From contig JAZBRI010000003.1 in NCBI GenBank assembly GCA_036874045.1, positions 2,678,501 to 2,742,500 on the forward strand: 64,000 bases of DNA. Direction: 5' to 3'. Below are positions 12,481 to 24,480 of the stretch, piece by piece; within the stretch, counting starts at the first letter, position 1; every line of letters begins with the position of its first letter. The DNA comes from Cymodocea nodosa. Lineage: Eukaryota; Streptophyta; Magnoliopsida; Alismatales; Cymodoceaceae. The position numbers and the translations under genes are program-made. The notes under the pieces were generated by a model that ran no database searches, was not told the DNA's origin, and saw only the letters and a program-made list of their open reading frames with translations.

Positions 12481-13430
12481 TTTTTTCAGAATTTCAACAA
12501 CTACTTTTTAGTCTTCCTTCTTTTAGTTTCACCAAATTAATTAATTTCTCCTTTCTTACAAGTTACAAGTGCATTTTTAAATCTTTTATGGATATGACCC
12601 GGCCATTTGAATTATGGAATTTTGAATCTTTTTTTTTACTATTTCTAATCAAGTAAATATTTAGTCTTGCTTTGGTTCTTTTAGCTTCACCGAATTAATT
12701 AATTCTTCATGTGCATCATTACATCTATATACCTTTTGTAGATGTGATCAAACCGTTTAATATGATTTGTTCTTATTTTATCTTTAATAGGTCAACTCCC
12801 ATCCTATTTCAAATGAAATCATTTCTTATCTATTATACTATTGCCATTCACCCATTTTGGCATTTTCATTTACGTTGTACTAAATTTTTGCATATGTTTA
12901 CGTTTAGCAACCCAGCTCTCTATGTCATGTGGTAAAGTTGTAGAATAGATGCCCTATGAAATTTTTCTTATAATTTTTGGGGGTACTTTTTGTTACATAA
13001 TACACTCAGCGCAATTTTTTTTTTACTCTCTTCGTCGTACTTTAGTTTTCTGAATAACATCATTTGTAACTTCTCTATTGTTGCTTATTCCAGATGCTAA
13101 ATATCTAAACTTTTTACTTTTAGGGATCTGAAGATCTTCTCGTTTTATGCTTTTGTCTTTGTTTTTATCATTACTAAACTTACATGTCATACATTCAAAC
13201 TTACTTCTACTTAGTCTAAAGGTAATTTTATTTTAGAACTAATTACCACCTTGCTTAAGTTCTTAAAGTTGATTCTTATTTATGTTGTACTACATCATAC
13301 ATATCTTTAAATCATATTAAAATTAGTTAATCACTTAACTCTTATTTTCACCGATGCATCTCTAAACCCTCAATAGGAATGTCATCTGATTTCTTAGACA
13401 TCTTTTTAATTCAAGTAAATTTTTTATTCT
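12480..13430 (-). mobile_element. Decayed LINE: C-terminal part of the reverse-transcriptase ORF
   Basis: Minus-strand translation in shifting frames gives, in the right order, pieces of the plant LINE pattern: DDIPIEG (about 13,390), RLSRSKFECMTCKFSN (about 13,220-13,180), a FRYLxS-like piece followed by NNREVTNDVIQKTK (about 13,090-13,040), KMPKWVNGNSI (about 12,860), and two versions of the RWFGHVxRR motif, KRFDHIYKRYIDV (about 12,750) and FKWPGHIHKRFKNAL (about 12,600). Frames are interrupted many times, so the copy is dead and old. The 5' half of the element, with endonuclease, is absent. Confidence 0.75.
12490..12795. repeat. Diverged direct duplication inside the LINE remnant
   Basis: Two segments, about 12,500-12,640 and 12,655-12,790, each contain a TTAGTCTT start, a TTCACCRAATTAATTAATT core and then the RWFGHV-like coding piece. 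The simplest reading is a tandem duplication of the LINE tail or two insertions of the same family at one place. Confidence 0.5.
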
Positions 13431-14154
13431 GAAGTTAAATTTACTTCTCTCTCTAGTTCTCGTCTTCCTTATTTTAACATCTTATCTTTAAAAATCATTT
13501 TCTTTTCACCATTTAAATTCCGCCACTTAATACGTGGTCCCCCCCTTCTTCTTTTTTCCCCCTCCCCAAATATTGATTCTAACATCTAATACCATAACGT
13601 GTATTTTGTAGTTTAGACCTTCTATTAGTATAGTTTTGTAATCTTTGCACGATTTTATTTAACGTCTTATCGATAAAACTTGTATGTCATGTTGGTAGAG
13701 TAGTATGTTAATGAGTTATTTGTCAGGACAACAATCAATCAGTATCCAGTTTTCTCTTTTCGTTACTCGTTTTTAACCATCCGCACAAGCAAATTCCATG
13801 AAAAGGATTGATCTCATGGGATGATGATCTATGCAAACTTGTTCGTGCCATTGGAAAGTTGTAAAAACGAAGGAAATAGAAAGTTAAAAAATGAAAGAAG
13901 TAAAAACTCAGAAAAGTGATATTTGTGGTTATTTGTGTCGTCAATAGAAAGTTAGAAGATTTATAAAGTTTAAACAAATCATTAACTATTAATAATTAAA
14001 CTACAATACTTGTTTTAATAAAAGTAATTTTAATAAAAATTCATATGTCTAAATATGTAAAATAAGGTTCTCAATTAAGAAATTACAAAATATTGTTCAT
14101 GCCTTGACAACTTCAATTATACCACGTAAATTGTAATATTATTTTACACATTTG

Positions 14155-14335
14155 ATTTGCTATTGTTTTTCTTTATTTTTTAAGTGTTGTCAATCATATG
14201 TATTTTTTCATTTTTAATATGTGTTAAAACTTCAATTTCATCATTACATTTAATCCCTTCTACTTCATCTTGAAAATCTTTAAGTAAATTTATTTTATCT
14301 TTACGAATGAAATTATAGAGTAGAAAATAAACTTG
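14155..14335 (-). mobile_element. PIF/Harbinger transposase C-terminal remnant
   Basis: The minus strand reads LLYNFIRKDKINLLKDFQDE, then EGIKCNDEIEVLTHIKN and a stop. It matches the C-terminal part of the Harbinger-type copy at 33.2 kb (LLYNFIRRADRVDLLEDLED) and the fragment at 40.6 kb. No intact catalytic domain is left here; upstream minus-strand sequence to about 14,760 may be older parts of the same element. Confidence 0.6.
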
Positions 14336-14979
14336 GAAAATTTTAACTTGTATTTTACAGAAACATTACATATAACCCTGTAAAATTAAAAAATAATATT
14401 TCACTACTTCAGATGTATACTCAGTGACTTTTCATATTTGTCAATGCTTACGATTGAAATTTTCGATAACATTTTTCTTTATTCGATTGTATATAAATTA
14501 CTAAATCTTTATCTAATTGTCCACACTTTTCTTCTTAAAAACACTTCCCATATCATCATTATATTTTTTAATGACTTTTTTTCTTCCATATTTTTAATTT
14601 AACTTTATCATTGCCAGTCTTTTCATTTCGTTCAAAACCTCAAATAACAAATTTAAAAACAACCCATCGTTTTAACTATTCCAACTAACATTTAGTTCCT
14701 CCCTCAAGCTTTACTGTTCTTTGGATTTTTCATTGCTAAATACATTTAAATTAGAGCAATATTAATAACTTTTGTAGCATAACATATAAAGAAATTCAAC
14801 ACAGAACGTTACAATAGTAAAAATTGTCGTAGAATCAAATAATTTTAGGAGAATCAAACAATTTCACGTGACATGGGCATAAAAAATTAATACAAGAGAA
14901 ACACACCAAAGGAAAAATGAATAATCCTCTACCATGACCATTAATGTATCAAAATTTTCCAACCACACTCGTTTAAGGA

Positions 14980-15195
14980 CGGACAAGCTCATGCATGTCA
15001 ACCTTGGTTCGAAGACCTTGACAACTCATTAGCGACACAACACTATATATCATACATAAAGATCACCAACCAGCTCTTCTTAATTTATCATTCAAAGGCT
15101 GTGAGAGGGAAGTCAAAAGTATCATGTTCAACGCTTTAATACCAGCTTCATTGAGATTGGAACAGGTACAACTTTTGACTTACAGCATGGCTTAA
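14980..15195 (+). promoter_or_regulatory. Promoter-like segment with RY motif, TATA box and a 23-codon ORF
   Basis: CATGCATG (RY/Sph type) near 14,993 is followed by CTATATATC near 15,043 and then by a short ORF, 15,124-15,195, reading MFNALIPASLRLEQVQLLTY and three more residues. CAG|GTAC within it could be a splice donor. This may be the front of a broken gene or a chance arrangement. I recognise no family. Confidence 0.25.
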
Positions 15196-15545
15196 TTAAG
15201 TTTGAACTGATGTCATCCCAGGGATGTAGAGATCGATGCTCATCAAAGTCCTTGCTTCTGGTGTTTTCGAACTCATGATATCATTTTCTTATTTCTTTTT
15301 AATTTTATTTTTTTAAAAAAAAAAAAAACTTATTCATATCTATACGACGAGGCGAGGACAATGCAGGGACGACGAAGCGAAGACAACAGAGGCAACGACG
15401 GCGGAGTTGATTTTGTACAACACAAGAAAGAATTTAACGTAAATAAACATTATTGTTATAATTTTTGCATTTAGTTGCATGGACGGTGATAGTTTTTTTT
15501 TTGTACCATTTGCGAGTTTTTGATGAGAAGAAATGCACAATTTAT

Positions 15546-18389
15546 TTACGAGGACATGAAGATTCCAACAAAAGACTTGAACAGTTTTACCGTTGTTCCT
15601 ATCGTCAACGCCCAAAAGACAACGGTCAACCCAACCAGAAAGGTGATGAAGAGAAAACCATTCACACGCCCCACCCTTCTTGCAACCACCCGTCCTCCAT
15701 TTCTGATGGTGTTTGATTCTGCTGCCGCTCTAGCCCTCGCAGCCTCAAAGCTTGGCACGCGCACAAGTGCCCTACGGATTAATGCGTTTTTCACTGCAAA
15801 GGCAGGCTTACTGGGTACAGATTCAAGCAAATATGCCATTGCTGGATCGTACCAAGATGACGACGACGCTTGCATCTGATTGTCTTCTTGTGCCGACACC
15901 GGTACCGTATGGTTGACAGGGTCACTTGCTTCACCTGCATAATTATTAGGTTGAGCCAAGAAGATGAGAAAGAAACTTACGGAAGCAGAGAAGCGCATAA
16001 AGAAACTCGTGGGGCATTGATGAATGAAGCCATCTAGCACCTGAAACAGAATTCATCTGAGCACACTGCTCGTAATCCACCAGTGACTTCACATCTGAAT
16101 TCAGCTCATCCGTCCAGAGCCCATCACTTAGATACACCGCTTGGTTCTGAATATCGTCACTGAAACAACCACCCACACAGTGACGAATTGGTGGTTGATG
16201 ATTGAAGAAATCCATTATCTCAGATGGATCAAAAAATTCGGATGGATCATAAAATACGTCATCATCCTGATAATGGCTACGGTTAACACAACTGTTTGTT
16301 CTCAGAGCAGCTGGATTGGGGCTCTGAAAATCATTTACTTGCGAAAATTCTTCAGGAGATCCCAACAACTCTTGCTCCACGTAATCTAAAAGGGCTCTCG
16401 TTTCTTCAGGGGATGGAAAATGACAATTTTCAGGCTGTGGGATATGCGAACATGTCACACTAGTGCTGGTTAAGTCTTCAGTCAAGTTAATGGCATTAGC
16501 TTCTTTTATGGACGACTCCATCATGCCGCTCCGAGAGTCACATTCAACCTACGGGGAAAAAAAAAAAAAACGATCTATCAGAAAAAGAAACCAATTATCA
16601 AATTACTACCAAATTGAAAGAACAAAAGTGTTCTCTCAAATTATCATACATTAATAAGATGTGGAACAGAATTTCTAGATGAGCAGCCAATTTGCAATGC
16701 CAAGTCTAAATCACACTGCACACTACTTGGATTATAAAAGCACATCATTAGCAAGAAGATTGTATTTTGATCTTTTGAATTGAAATAGAAACAAAAAAAA
16801 AGGTTGTCCAAGTTATTTTTAAAGTAACGAGTCACTTGCAGTTCTGAGAGATAAACAGGGAAGAACAAATGACTTACTTTTGTATAGGTAAATGCTAGAT
16901 ACGTAGCAATGTAGAATGCATGAAGTCAAAACAGGCATTTCGATTCTCTAACAGATGAGAAAAGCAAGCTTTATTGCATACAATAAAGAATGGGAATAAT
17001 ATATGGAAATGAGTGCACTCGGATACATATGAGAAAACTTCAACCTGCTGCTCCTGCTGAAGGCTCGTGCTTGCATCGTTGTTGATTTGGAGTAGAAGAT
17101 TCTCAAGATCAAAAATTGGAGGTAGAGTTGCTTCACAATCACGTGGAAGTTTGAGAATGGCATCACCAGTTGGAGGTGTCAAAAGTGACTCTTCTTTGAA
17201 AGCTGGTTTCTGCAAGCAGTTAATTGTGGGATCATCCTCATCCTCATCAGTCCATTCCTCTTCCCTAAATGGTGCTCCATACTGTTCACAATTTTTGGGA
17301 CCAGACCCGCTCTTTTTATAGAGCTTATACAGTGCATAATGGTCCTGCAGAAAAAATGAGAAGAGGCAATTCGATCAAAAGGTTCCAACGTAATGACACA
17401 TCCGAGCAAGATAGATAACCAACAGAGTAAGAGAGTCAAGCTTGTATAACCTGCACATATTTGCTGTTAAGAAGCTCCTGCTCGTCTACGGTATACTCAT
17501 GCATCACCCAATCAGTCCTGTCTCCTTTGGGAGCACGTCCATGGTAGAAGACCAGGGTCTTCTTCATGCCCACAGTCCGAGAGTTATGGGAGACAGCTCT
17601 ATCCCTCCCGGTAGTCTTCCAATACCCAGATGTCGTAGCTCGATTCGATCTAGGTCTATATGGGTACTTCCTGTCTCTGGGGCTGAAGAAATACCACTGT
17701 TTATCCCCATTTTGGAGAATCGATTTCTCTGCGAACCCAAGTCAAAATGATACCAATATCACGTATAAGCTGCAGAAGCTCAACAGAGCAAGAATCCGTG
17801 CAGTATCACGAAGGACAGTAGTATTGCTCGATGTGCATAGGAATACAGACGAGTACAACAGTTGGGTTTTTCTTACGCAGGAAGGGAAAGGACAGTACGG
17901 TGTGTGTTTTCATCTACGTTATTAGGGTATCGATTAGAAAGACATGCAGAGTAGTTGCAACATGGTTTCATGGTCAAAGAAGAATAAATCAGCAGTTGAT
18001 ATGAGCCAAAAACCTCAGAAAAGATTGCGACGGGTGCCGATTAACATAGAAATTGCGGTGAAGGAACCAAAAAAAGTACATAAGAATAAAAAAAGGGGTA
18101 CGGGCAAGATAATACCTGGCAACTCCCAAGGCTCCAACTTGTAAACGTCGACAACTCCGATCATCCCGTCCACGAGGCGTTTTCCGCAGATCTTCCTCTT
18201 AAGATAGTAGATCACGAGCTCCTCGTCCGTGGGGTAGAACCGGAACCCAGGGGGAAAGCGGCGAGACGAGGAGGATGATCCGCTCGTTCCCGTACTCCTC
18301 CTCCCACCCCCTCCACTACCTGTGATAATGGTGGTGCTGTTGGTCATCGGGGACCAGGATTCTCCCGCAGCGGGTTCGGCGGCAGCCAT
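15546..18389 (-). CDS. NAC transcription factor with C-terminal transmembrane anchor (NTL; ANAC013/016/017-like), five exons
   Basis: Exons on the minus strand: 18389-18116, 17728-17451, 17344-17045, 16548-16041, 15934-15546; 582 aa. After a Gly/Ser-rich leader the NAC domain runs from about residue 45 ([15 protein letters not shown]) through EPWELPEKSIL, the DNA-contact region [17 protein letters not shown] and [13 protein letters not shown] to [18 protein letters not shown]. The KKSGxGPKNxEQYGAPF signature resembles Arabidopsis ANAC013/017, which are ER-anchored and move to the nucleus during mitochondrial stress. A long acidic region follows, and a hydrophobic helix ([19 protein letters not shown]) at about 547-566 is 15-20 residues from the C-terminus. 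So the protein is probably held in a membrane and released by cleavage. The first two introns are at the usual NAC positions. The last intron (15,935-16,040) separates the regulatory part from the anchor; retaining it adds 31 codons and a stop before the membrane helix. Confidence 0.9.
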
Positions 18390-18423
18390 GGGGGAGGAGC
18401 GCAAGAGAGAGGAGAGTATCCGG

Positions 18424-18444
18424 CCGGTGACCGGTGACCGGTGA
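18424..18444. repeat. Three tandem CCGGTGA heptamers in the NAC upstream region
   Basis: Three exact 7-bp units, directly followed by CGTAGG, lie 35-55 bp upstream of the NAC start codon. They are probably in the 5' leader or core promoter. Function is unknown. Confidence 0.6.
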
Positions 18445-18658
18445 CGTAGGAGAGGGGCGGGGGTGGGAAGGTTTTATGCGAGGGTGTGCCGGAAGGAAAA
18501 GGAGAAGGAGCTGAGGAAGGAAGGGGAGAGGATGTTTCCTTCCTGCTCGTCGTCGATGTGGTTCGTTTCCTCATCCGCTTCCCGCGATTTGGTTGACGAC
18601 GACCTCTTTCTTGGTCATTTGCGTACCTTCTTTCTTTTTTTAACGGCAGATTTCACAT

Positions 18659-18685
18659 TTCTGTTCTGTTCTGTTCTGTTCTGTT
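18659..18685. repeat. Pentanucleotide microsatellite (TTCTG)n
   Basis: Five uninterrupted TTCTG units about 280 bp upstream of the NAC start codon. It would be a good polymorphic marker. Confidence 0.8.
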
Positions 18686-18699
18686 TTATTTTTTTCCTA

Positions 18700-20290
18700 A
18701 AGTTAAGATTTTTCCGTTCGTTGTCGAATATTTTCAGAAATTTTCAATTTATGATTTAAAAATGACGATAGGCTTTTAAATCATTCTCTCGTGCAATGTC
18801 ATTGTCTCTATTTGTTGTTCGTTTACGTACGTTTCTTTAAGAATATTTTTTAATATATTGTAACTTCGACGAGAAGAAACCCCTTTTTTTTTATTATGCT
18901 ATTGAGTAAGCATTTTGAAAGTTAGCAGAGAGAGTAAAAGATATTAATATATATTTATTTACATATTCTTTTTTTTAGTCTCCATTTTAAATTAAATTTT
19001 TGAAATAAAATGAGTTCGAAGCGAAGAGCTTGTAACGAGGTTTTTTTTAATCAAAGATACAATAATTTTATGTCATTTTGAGAGTAATAGAAACATTCTT
19101 TTTTTGATGATATTTGAATAATATAGTTTATATTTTTTAGTTATTATTTTAACGATGAAAAACTATAGACTTAGAAAGAATATCTCTTTTAGTTTATTCT
19201 CCAGAAGTTATATAGCTAGGTCGATAAATAATAGGAACAAATCTTTGGATGATGGTTATGTGTTAGAAAGAATTTTACTACATCAGATAAATCATCCTCG
19301 GAAGATTATTAGAACAACTAGTCACCTATCGGAGTGTTAAGAGTTCTTAAGAGTTACAATGTCGATAATTTAAAATCAAATAACTCGTAGAGTTAAGAAA
19401 TCTTAAGATAAAATGTTGACAGTTAAGTTATAAAAACTTTTAGAGTTAAGTGTTTATAGATCCATAAATCTTAAAGTGAATTAAAATCCATAAGAAAGAG
19501 TTTTTTTTATCTCTTCACATGGGTTAAATATGATCCATTAAGTATAGAAAATCTTGTGGAGATTATATTGAGCAATAGTTTATGTCACTAGGGAAGTCAA
19601 TAATTGAAAACTTTAAAAAAAAAGTTTGACTTTCCTAACATTTGTGTTGTATAACAAAGATGAAAATTTATTCTTAACTTTTCAAAATATAAAAGAAAAC
19701 TATTTTCAACTTTTAAAATCATTAAAGGTCTAAAAGTTAAGAAACATCAAAGATTATTTCATATATGATAATATAATATATATATATATTAATATATAAT
19801 AAATATTATATGATATAAATATTTATAATTTATATAAAGTAATATAAATAATAATATAATATATATCAATATTTATAATTAATAATTATAAAGTAAGGTA
19901 TTATAATTATATTTACAATAAATATAGTTATATCTTATAATTTTCATTATTTATTATTATAATTACAATTATTACACTTCAATTTGTTATAATTATGTTG
20001 ACATCTATATCATATTTATTATTCATTATATGTTAATAATTACATTATCATTTATATGATTATTGTTATATTGTAATCAATTTAATTATTAATAGTTCAT
20101 AATTTATTATAAAGTTAATAATATTAATATCAAAGTTTAATTTATTCATCAAAATATTAAACTACATAATTTTGTTAATTTTCCAAGTGACACAAATAAC
20201 TTCAAATTTTATTTTATTTTATCTTTTTGTTTCTTCTGATATTTTGATTTCTATTTTTTTGATTTTTTATTTCTTTAATTTTATTTTGAT
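18700..20290. other. AT-rich intergenic DNA with a low-complexity core at 19,740-20,160
   Basis: No gene or recognised element is visible. From 19,740 to 20,160 the sequence is almost pure A and T in TATAAT-like words, resembling another block at 44,720-45,340. Such blocks are often eroded simple repeats or matrix-attachment-like DNA; I cannot say which. Confidence 0.4.
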
Positions 20291-20514
20291 GTGACAGTGA
20301 TAAGTCCACTTACAGACCACAATTGAGACGTAATAAGTACTAAAAAAATTCAAAATAAGTTAGAGACGCAAAGAAACAAAATAATATACTAACAAGAGTC
20401 TCAAGGAAGAAACTACGGAAGACATCGAAAGCAAATAAGAGCGACAAAAAATATTCTTTTCCTCTACTACCAACAAATATATGAGATGCGTGAGAAATTT
20501 CTCTCTTCAAATTT

Positions 20515-20960
20515 GTAAAAAAAAACAAAAAAAGAAGTTGATGTCAGAATTTAATTCTCAATGAAATTATGAATCTATGGTAACGATGTAGACTTAAAGA
20601 ACCATAAATATACATCCATTAATTTATAAACCTAGATCTATTGCAATATATGTATATATTAAACATTTATAATATATATTAATATATATATGTGTGTTAG
20701 AATAAGAAAATAATATTTATTTTTAACGGTATTTGGCAGCATATTAACGTCCAGAACAAAGAAAACAATTTTGTTTAATATTTTTAGCAAATAAATTGAT
20801 TAGTAGAAGTTTTGTTTGAAATTGAATTTAATATTAGGATTAGGGTGATGCATTTATTATTCATATTTATTTATAGTTATATTAATTTAATGATAAAAAA
20901 TAATATCTTCGAAATATTCCATAAACTCAAAAAACCTTATTTTCACAAATTTTACTTAGT
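20515..20960. repeat. Partial copies of dispersed AT-rich repeats upstream of transporter copy 1
   Basis: 20,515-20,635 matches the left part of the AT-rich unit described at 29,130 (GTCAGAATTTAATTCTCAAT). 20,710-20,960 matches 39,210-39,430, starting ACGGTATTTGGCAGCATATT in both places. The second match means the duplicated block that carries transporter copy 1 extends at least this far left and pairs with the block holding the third, decayed copy. Confidence 0.65.
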
Positions 20961-20962
20961 TA

Positions 20963-21523
20963 TTATTTGTGCACTAAAAAATGACAGAATATCATAAAAA
21001 ATGATGAAAAAGAAAATAATAGAAAGTCAATAGAAAATTAAGATGTTTGTGTACATAACATAAAATCATATAATGTAAAATATATATGTTTATTTATAAA
21101 ATAAAAAATATTGAAATTAATAAATTAAATGTTTTTTTTATATTTACATACAAGATAGAGAATAATAAAATTTATCATAGATAACATAAGAGAGTCATCT
21201 GTAATAATAGTTACAACATAAAATATATTTCACATCTTTAATGTTTTACATATCTTTCATAATATCAATTCTTATTTACTAAAGATATAAACAATTTTCA
21301 TATCAAAATTATATACTACTAATATATTCTATGATAATTCATATTTTCTTTTCATTCATTTTTCATTAGTTTTGGATATCAGAATGTTAAAAAAAATAAA
21401 AATCTTATATATTAATTGAAAATAATGGAATATTTCATTTAATACACAAACACCTAAAAAATAATTAAAAATTTTCTACTATTTTCTTTTTTAATGTTTT
21501 CTATTTTCTAGATGTGCAGATAC
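20963..21523. mobile_element. MITE-like AT-rich element, same family as 42,382-43,022
   Basis: Imperfect inverted ends (TTTGTGCACT... and ...AGATGTGCAGATA) flank an interior full of ATGATGAAAAAGAAAATAATAG-like words, closely similar in order to the element at 42.4 kb. The homologous block at 39,430 lacks it, so it inserted into the copy-1 block after the duplication. No coding capacity. Confidence 0.55.
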
Positions 21524-21641
21524 CCTATTATTATTGGTGATTGAATTTTGATCACTAGAGTTAGACAATTAAGAAACGACAATCAATTTGGTCTTTTTAG
21601 CATAAATTAAATCACACGAGTTTAAAATTTGTAAATCATAT

Positions 21642-23327
21642 TGTTATATTTTGTAAAACTAGGAAATGACAATTATCAAAACATTAGAAAGAAAATTCAT
21701 GCATAATTAAAAAAAAAATAGAACGTAAAATCTTTTTCCCGTAATATTACAAGACTAATGTACCTGATAAAAGAGGTTTAACAATTAATAATTATAACAA
21801 TAGCAATAACAACAATGAAAACAATATAGAACTATCCATCCTAAATTACAAACACAACTTCACAAATTTACAAGTCTAAGTAATATATCTATATCCAATA
21901 AAACAATATAAATTCTCCAAAAGTCTACGTCAATCGACAAAATACAAAAGATTGTCGCTACAACCTCACAGCACAAGTTAACGCGCCATTTTCTTCTCGC
22001 AGATTACTTTATTATCTAAAAAAGAAATCAATTAGGTGAGCCGTCGCTTAATAAGTAGGTAAATCTTTTACTAATTCACAAATAGCAGAAATATACAATA
22101 CATTATATGAGAAGGCAAACAAGTCAGCATGCGTGTCCGGGAAAAAAGAAACATTTAACAACAAACATACATGTGCTATGCATGTCAAATAAAAAATTAG
22201 GTTATAATTATTTTATATATTTTAACCATTACAATATTCAGCTACAATCATATTTCACCTTTTATGACAAAGTCTAAAAGTCACACTTAATCTCGTAATT
22301 AAGCTTAAAGTCACTCTTAACCATATGATGCAGTTCAGAGTAATTAATTTCACTCGTAAACACAATACTACAATTTAACTTTCTAACACCGGATCATTAT
22401 ATAATGATCTACATCCTTTCCTTCTATATGAATAATAATTGCAAACATCAAGTCACTACAATTACGTAATATCAACTGCATGCATTTCTAGTTACGTACA
22501 TAATAATATAAACTAAATGTCGATTTTAAGATCGACGAATACATTTCTAACACTGTATATACCGAAAATGCAATAATCATTATTAACTGCAATAATTATG
22601 TCATGCTTAATATTAATCAATAATAACGTGTCACACTCAAGAATCAAAATGCACAAATCAATAATAATACGCATTGTGACCGATATCATGTAATAAGATA
22701 CGAAATAATCAATAAAAATACTATTTTAAACAGTAAAAATCCTTTCTTCCTATTCCTTCCCCACGGATGACCTAACCTTCCTCTTCCACGCACGACCGAT
22801 CTCCCCTGCAAATACCGGCCGGCAGAGCTCGCCCGATGTGGACGACGAAGGCCTTACGCACGCGGATCCTGCGTGCCAGTGACCAGACGACCTCCCTCCT
22901 TCCTCTCGGTGCCTGCACAGAGAGCGATAGCCCCTCCACTTGAGTAGCACTCGCTGGCAACTCCTCCCGACGGTCGACGCGCGGCTCCTTCGACGATCTC
23001 GCGCTTTCAGGACTCGCCGTAACTGTGCCTCACGCCCGTCGGAGCTCGCACAGACTGGCTTCCCACCTTTCCGCGTAGACCGCCTTCAACGCTCGATGAA
23101 CGACGACCTCCGAACCACCCTGCATGAATCCCTCGACGGTCGACAACGGCGAAACGAAAGACCGATCGCCCTGGCTAGACGGTTCTCGGCCAAAGTTTAA
23201 GATCGTTTAGGTTAAGGGGATTAAATGAGGGTTTAATCTTATAACTGCCTTCCTAATTAATCTCACCCACCTATTTATTTATTTTGCTATTATTATTATT
23301 ATTATTATTTTAAATGGCCATTGATCA
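21642..23327 (-). mobile_element. Solo LTR of an unassigned LTR retrotransposon
   Basis: Reading on the minus strand, the segment starts TGATCA, has a TATA-like word, a 450-bp GC-rich transcribed-region-like block (22,750-23,200) and a long AT-rich tail ending ATAACA. It interrupts sequence that is continuous at 39,590-39,600. The flanks carry an imperfect CATAT-type duplication. No internal region lies beside it, so it appears to be a solo LTR. Open frames within the GC-rich block are LTR sequence, not genes. Related sequence: 27,330-29,050. It is a fossil of moderate age. Confidence 0.5.
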
Positions 23328-24229
23328 AACATATTACTCAAGATTATTGTATTCATATGATTCTGTCATCCATCATAAGCCCTTTTTATAATAATTATCC
23401 TAATTTTACTCAAGGTCTTTTTTTTTTAAAGTATGATCAATTACGTAGTATCGATCTCATAATCCACGCTTCCTGACCCACGGCGTATGATCGAAACGTT
23501 CCCCCGCTTACTACGAAAGATGCTTAAATCATAACATATTCTTACTCTGCATGATCATATCCAATAATACCTTTCAGTGAATCTTGCGAGTAGAAATTAA
23601 TTGAAAATTAGATTTTATTTTCTTTGTTAGATATTAAATCAAGGTCCTACCTGGTATAACATCATTTTTTATGGAAAATTATAGAAAACATTTATTTAGA
23701 TACTTCCACCGCTCCATGTTTTGATGAAAAACTCAAACATGTGTGACATTAAAAATTAAAAGCACCGCTTCTACTACGAGGATCTATACAGAGACGGTGA
23801 AATGGAAGGATTTTTTGGATTTTAAAATTACTCTTATACGAGAAGAAAAGAAAGGGAAAAAAATAAAATAGTAATAATAACAACTACATGTAATTTTTGG
23901 TCGTTGAATAGTACCTGTCGATGAAATGGTCATCTATACTCCTTTGCGAAGCAACTCTTTTTTTATTTTTCACAATCCTTTTCGAAGCTTCTTTTTTTTT
24001 TCCACGATCCTTTTCGAAACACTTTGACTTTCATTTGTTGGCAAGTCGTTCCATTTTCCCATCCGCCTCTCTGTCTCTTCTTTCCCTTCACCTGCAAACG
24101 CGACGGAGAGATATATAAGATTAAGATGGGCGGGGAAGTTTGAGAGCGTGGTGCGCGACGTCTTCCTCGTGGGGATAGCAAGGAACGACCTGAACCAACC
24201 GAGTCTGCACAGTTGGAAGGGGTGGGGAG
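23328..24229 (+). promoter_or_regulatory. Upstream region and TATA box of transporter copy 1
   Basis: 23,328-23,620 is homologous to 39,590-39,860 (shared words include TTTCCTGACCC/CTTCCTGACCC and GATCATATCCA), so it belongs to the ancestral duplicated unit. A TATA box, ATATATAAG, lies at 24,111-24,119, about 110 bp before the start codon. The leader-side sequence from about 23,995 also matches 34,795-34,880 upstream of copy 2 (AACACTTTGACTT, then CTGCCTCTCT or CCGCCTCTCT). Confidence 0.65.
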
Positions 24230-24418
24230 ATGGAGAGCCCGAAGACGAAGCCCTCGACGGTGGCGACGGACATCGGGCCTTGGGTGTTGAACGTCGTCAG
24301 CTCCGTCGGCGTCATCATGGCCAACAAGCAGCTCATGTCTCCCTCCGGCCATGCCTTCACCTTCGGTTAGTTTCCTCTACTGCTTCCTCCTCCCTATGTG
24401 CTCGAACTATTACATGCG

Positions 24419-24480
<62 letters not shown>

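Noticed and set aside
19740-20160. Possible replication origin or centromeric satellite
   Set aside because: It is only low-complexity AT sequence with no repeated unit of fixed length.
22750-23200. Open frames up to 86 codons in a GC-rich block
   Set aside because: The block is part of an LTR-like segment and has no splice-linked partner or protein match.
24111-24364. Starting transporter copy 1 at an upstream ATG (24,126)
   Set aside because: That frame is not the transporter frame; ATG 24,230 fits the family N-terminus ([15 protein letters not shown] about 25 residues in).
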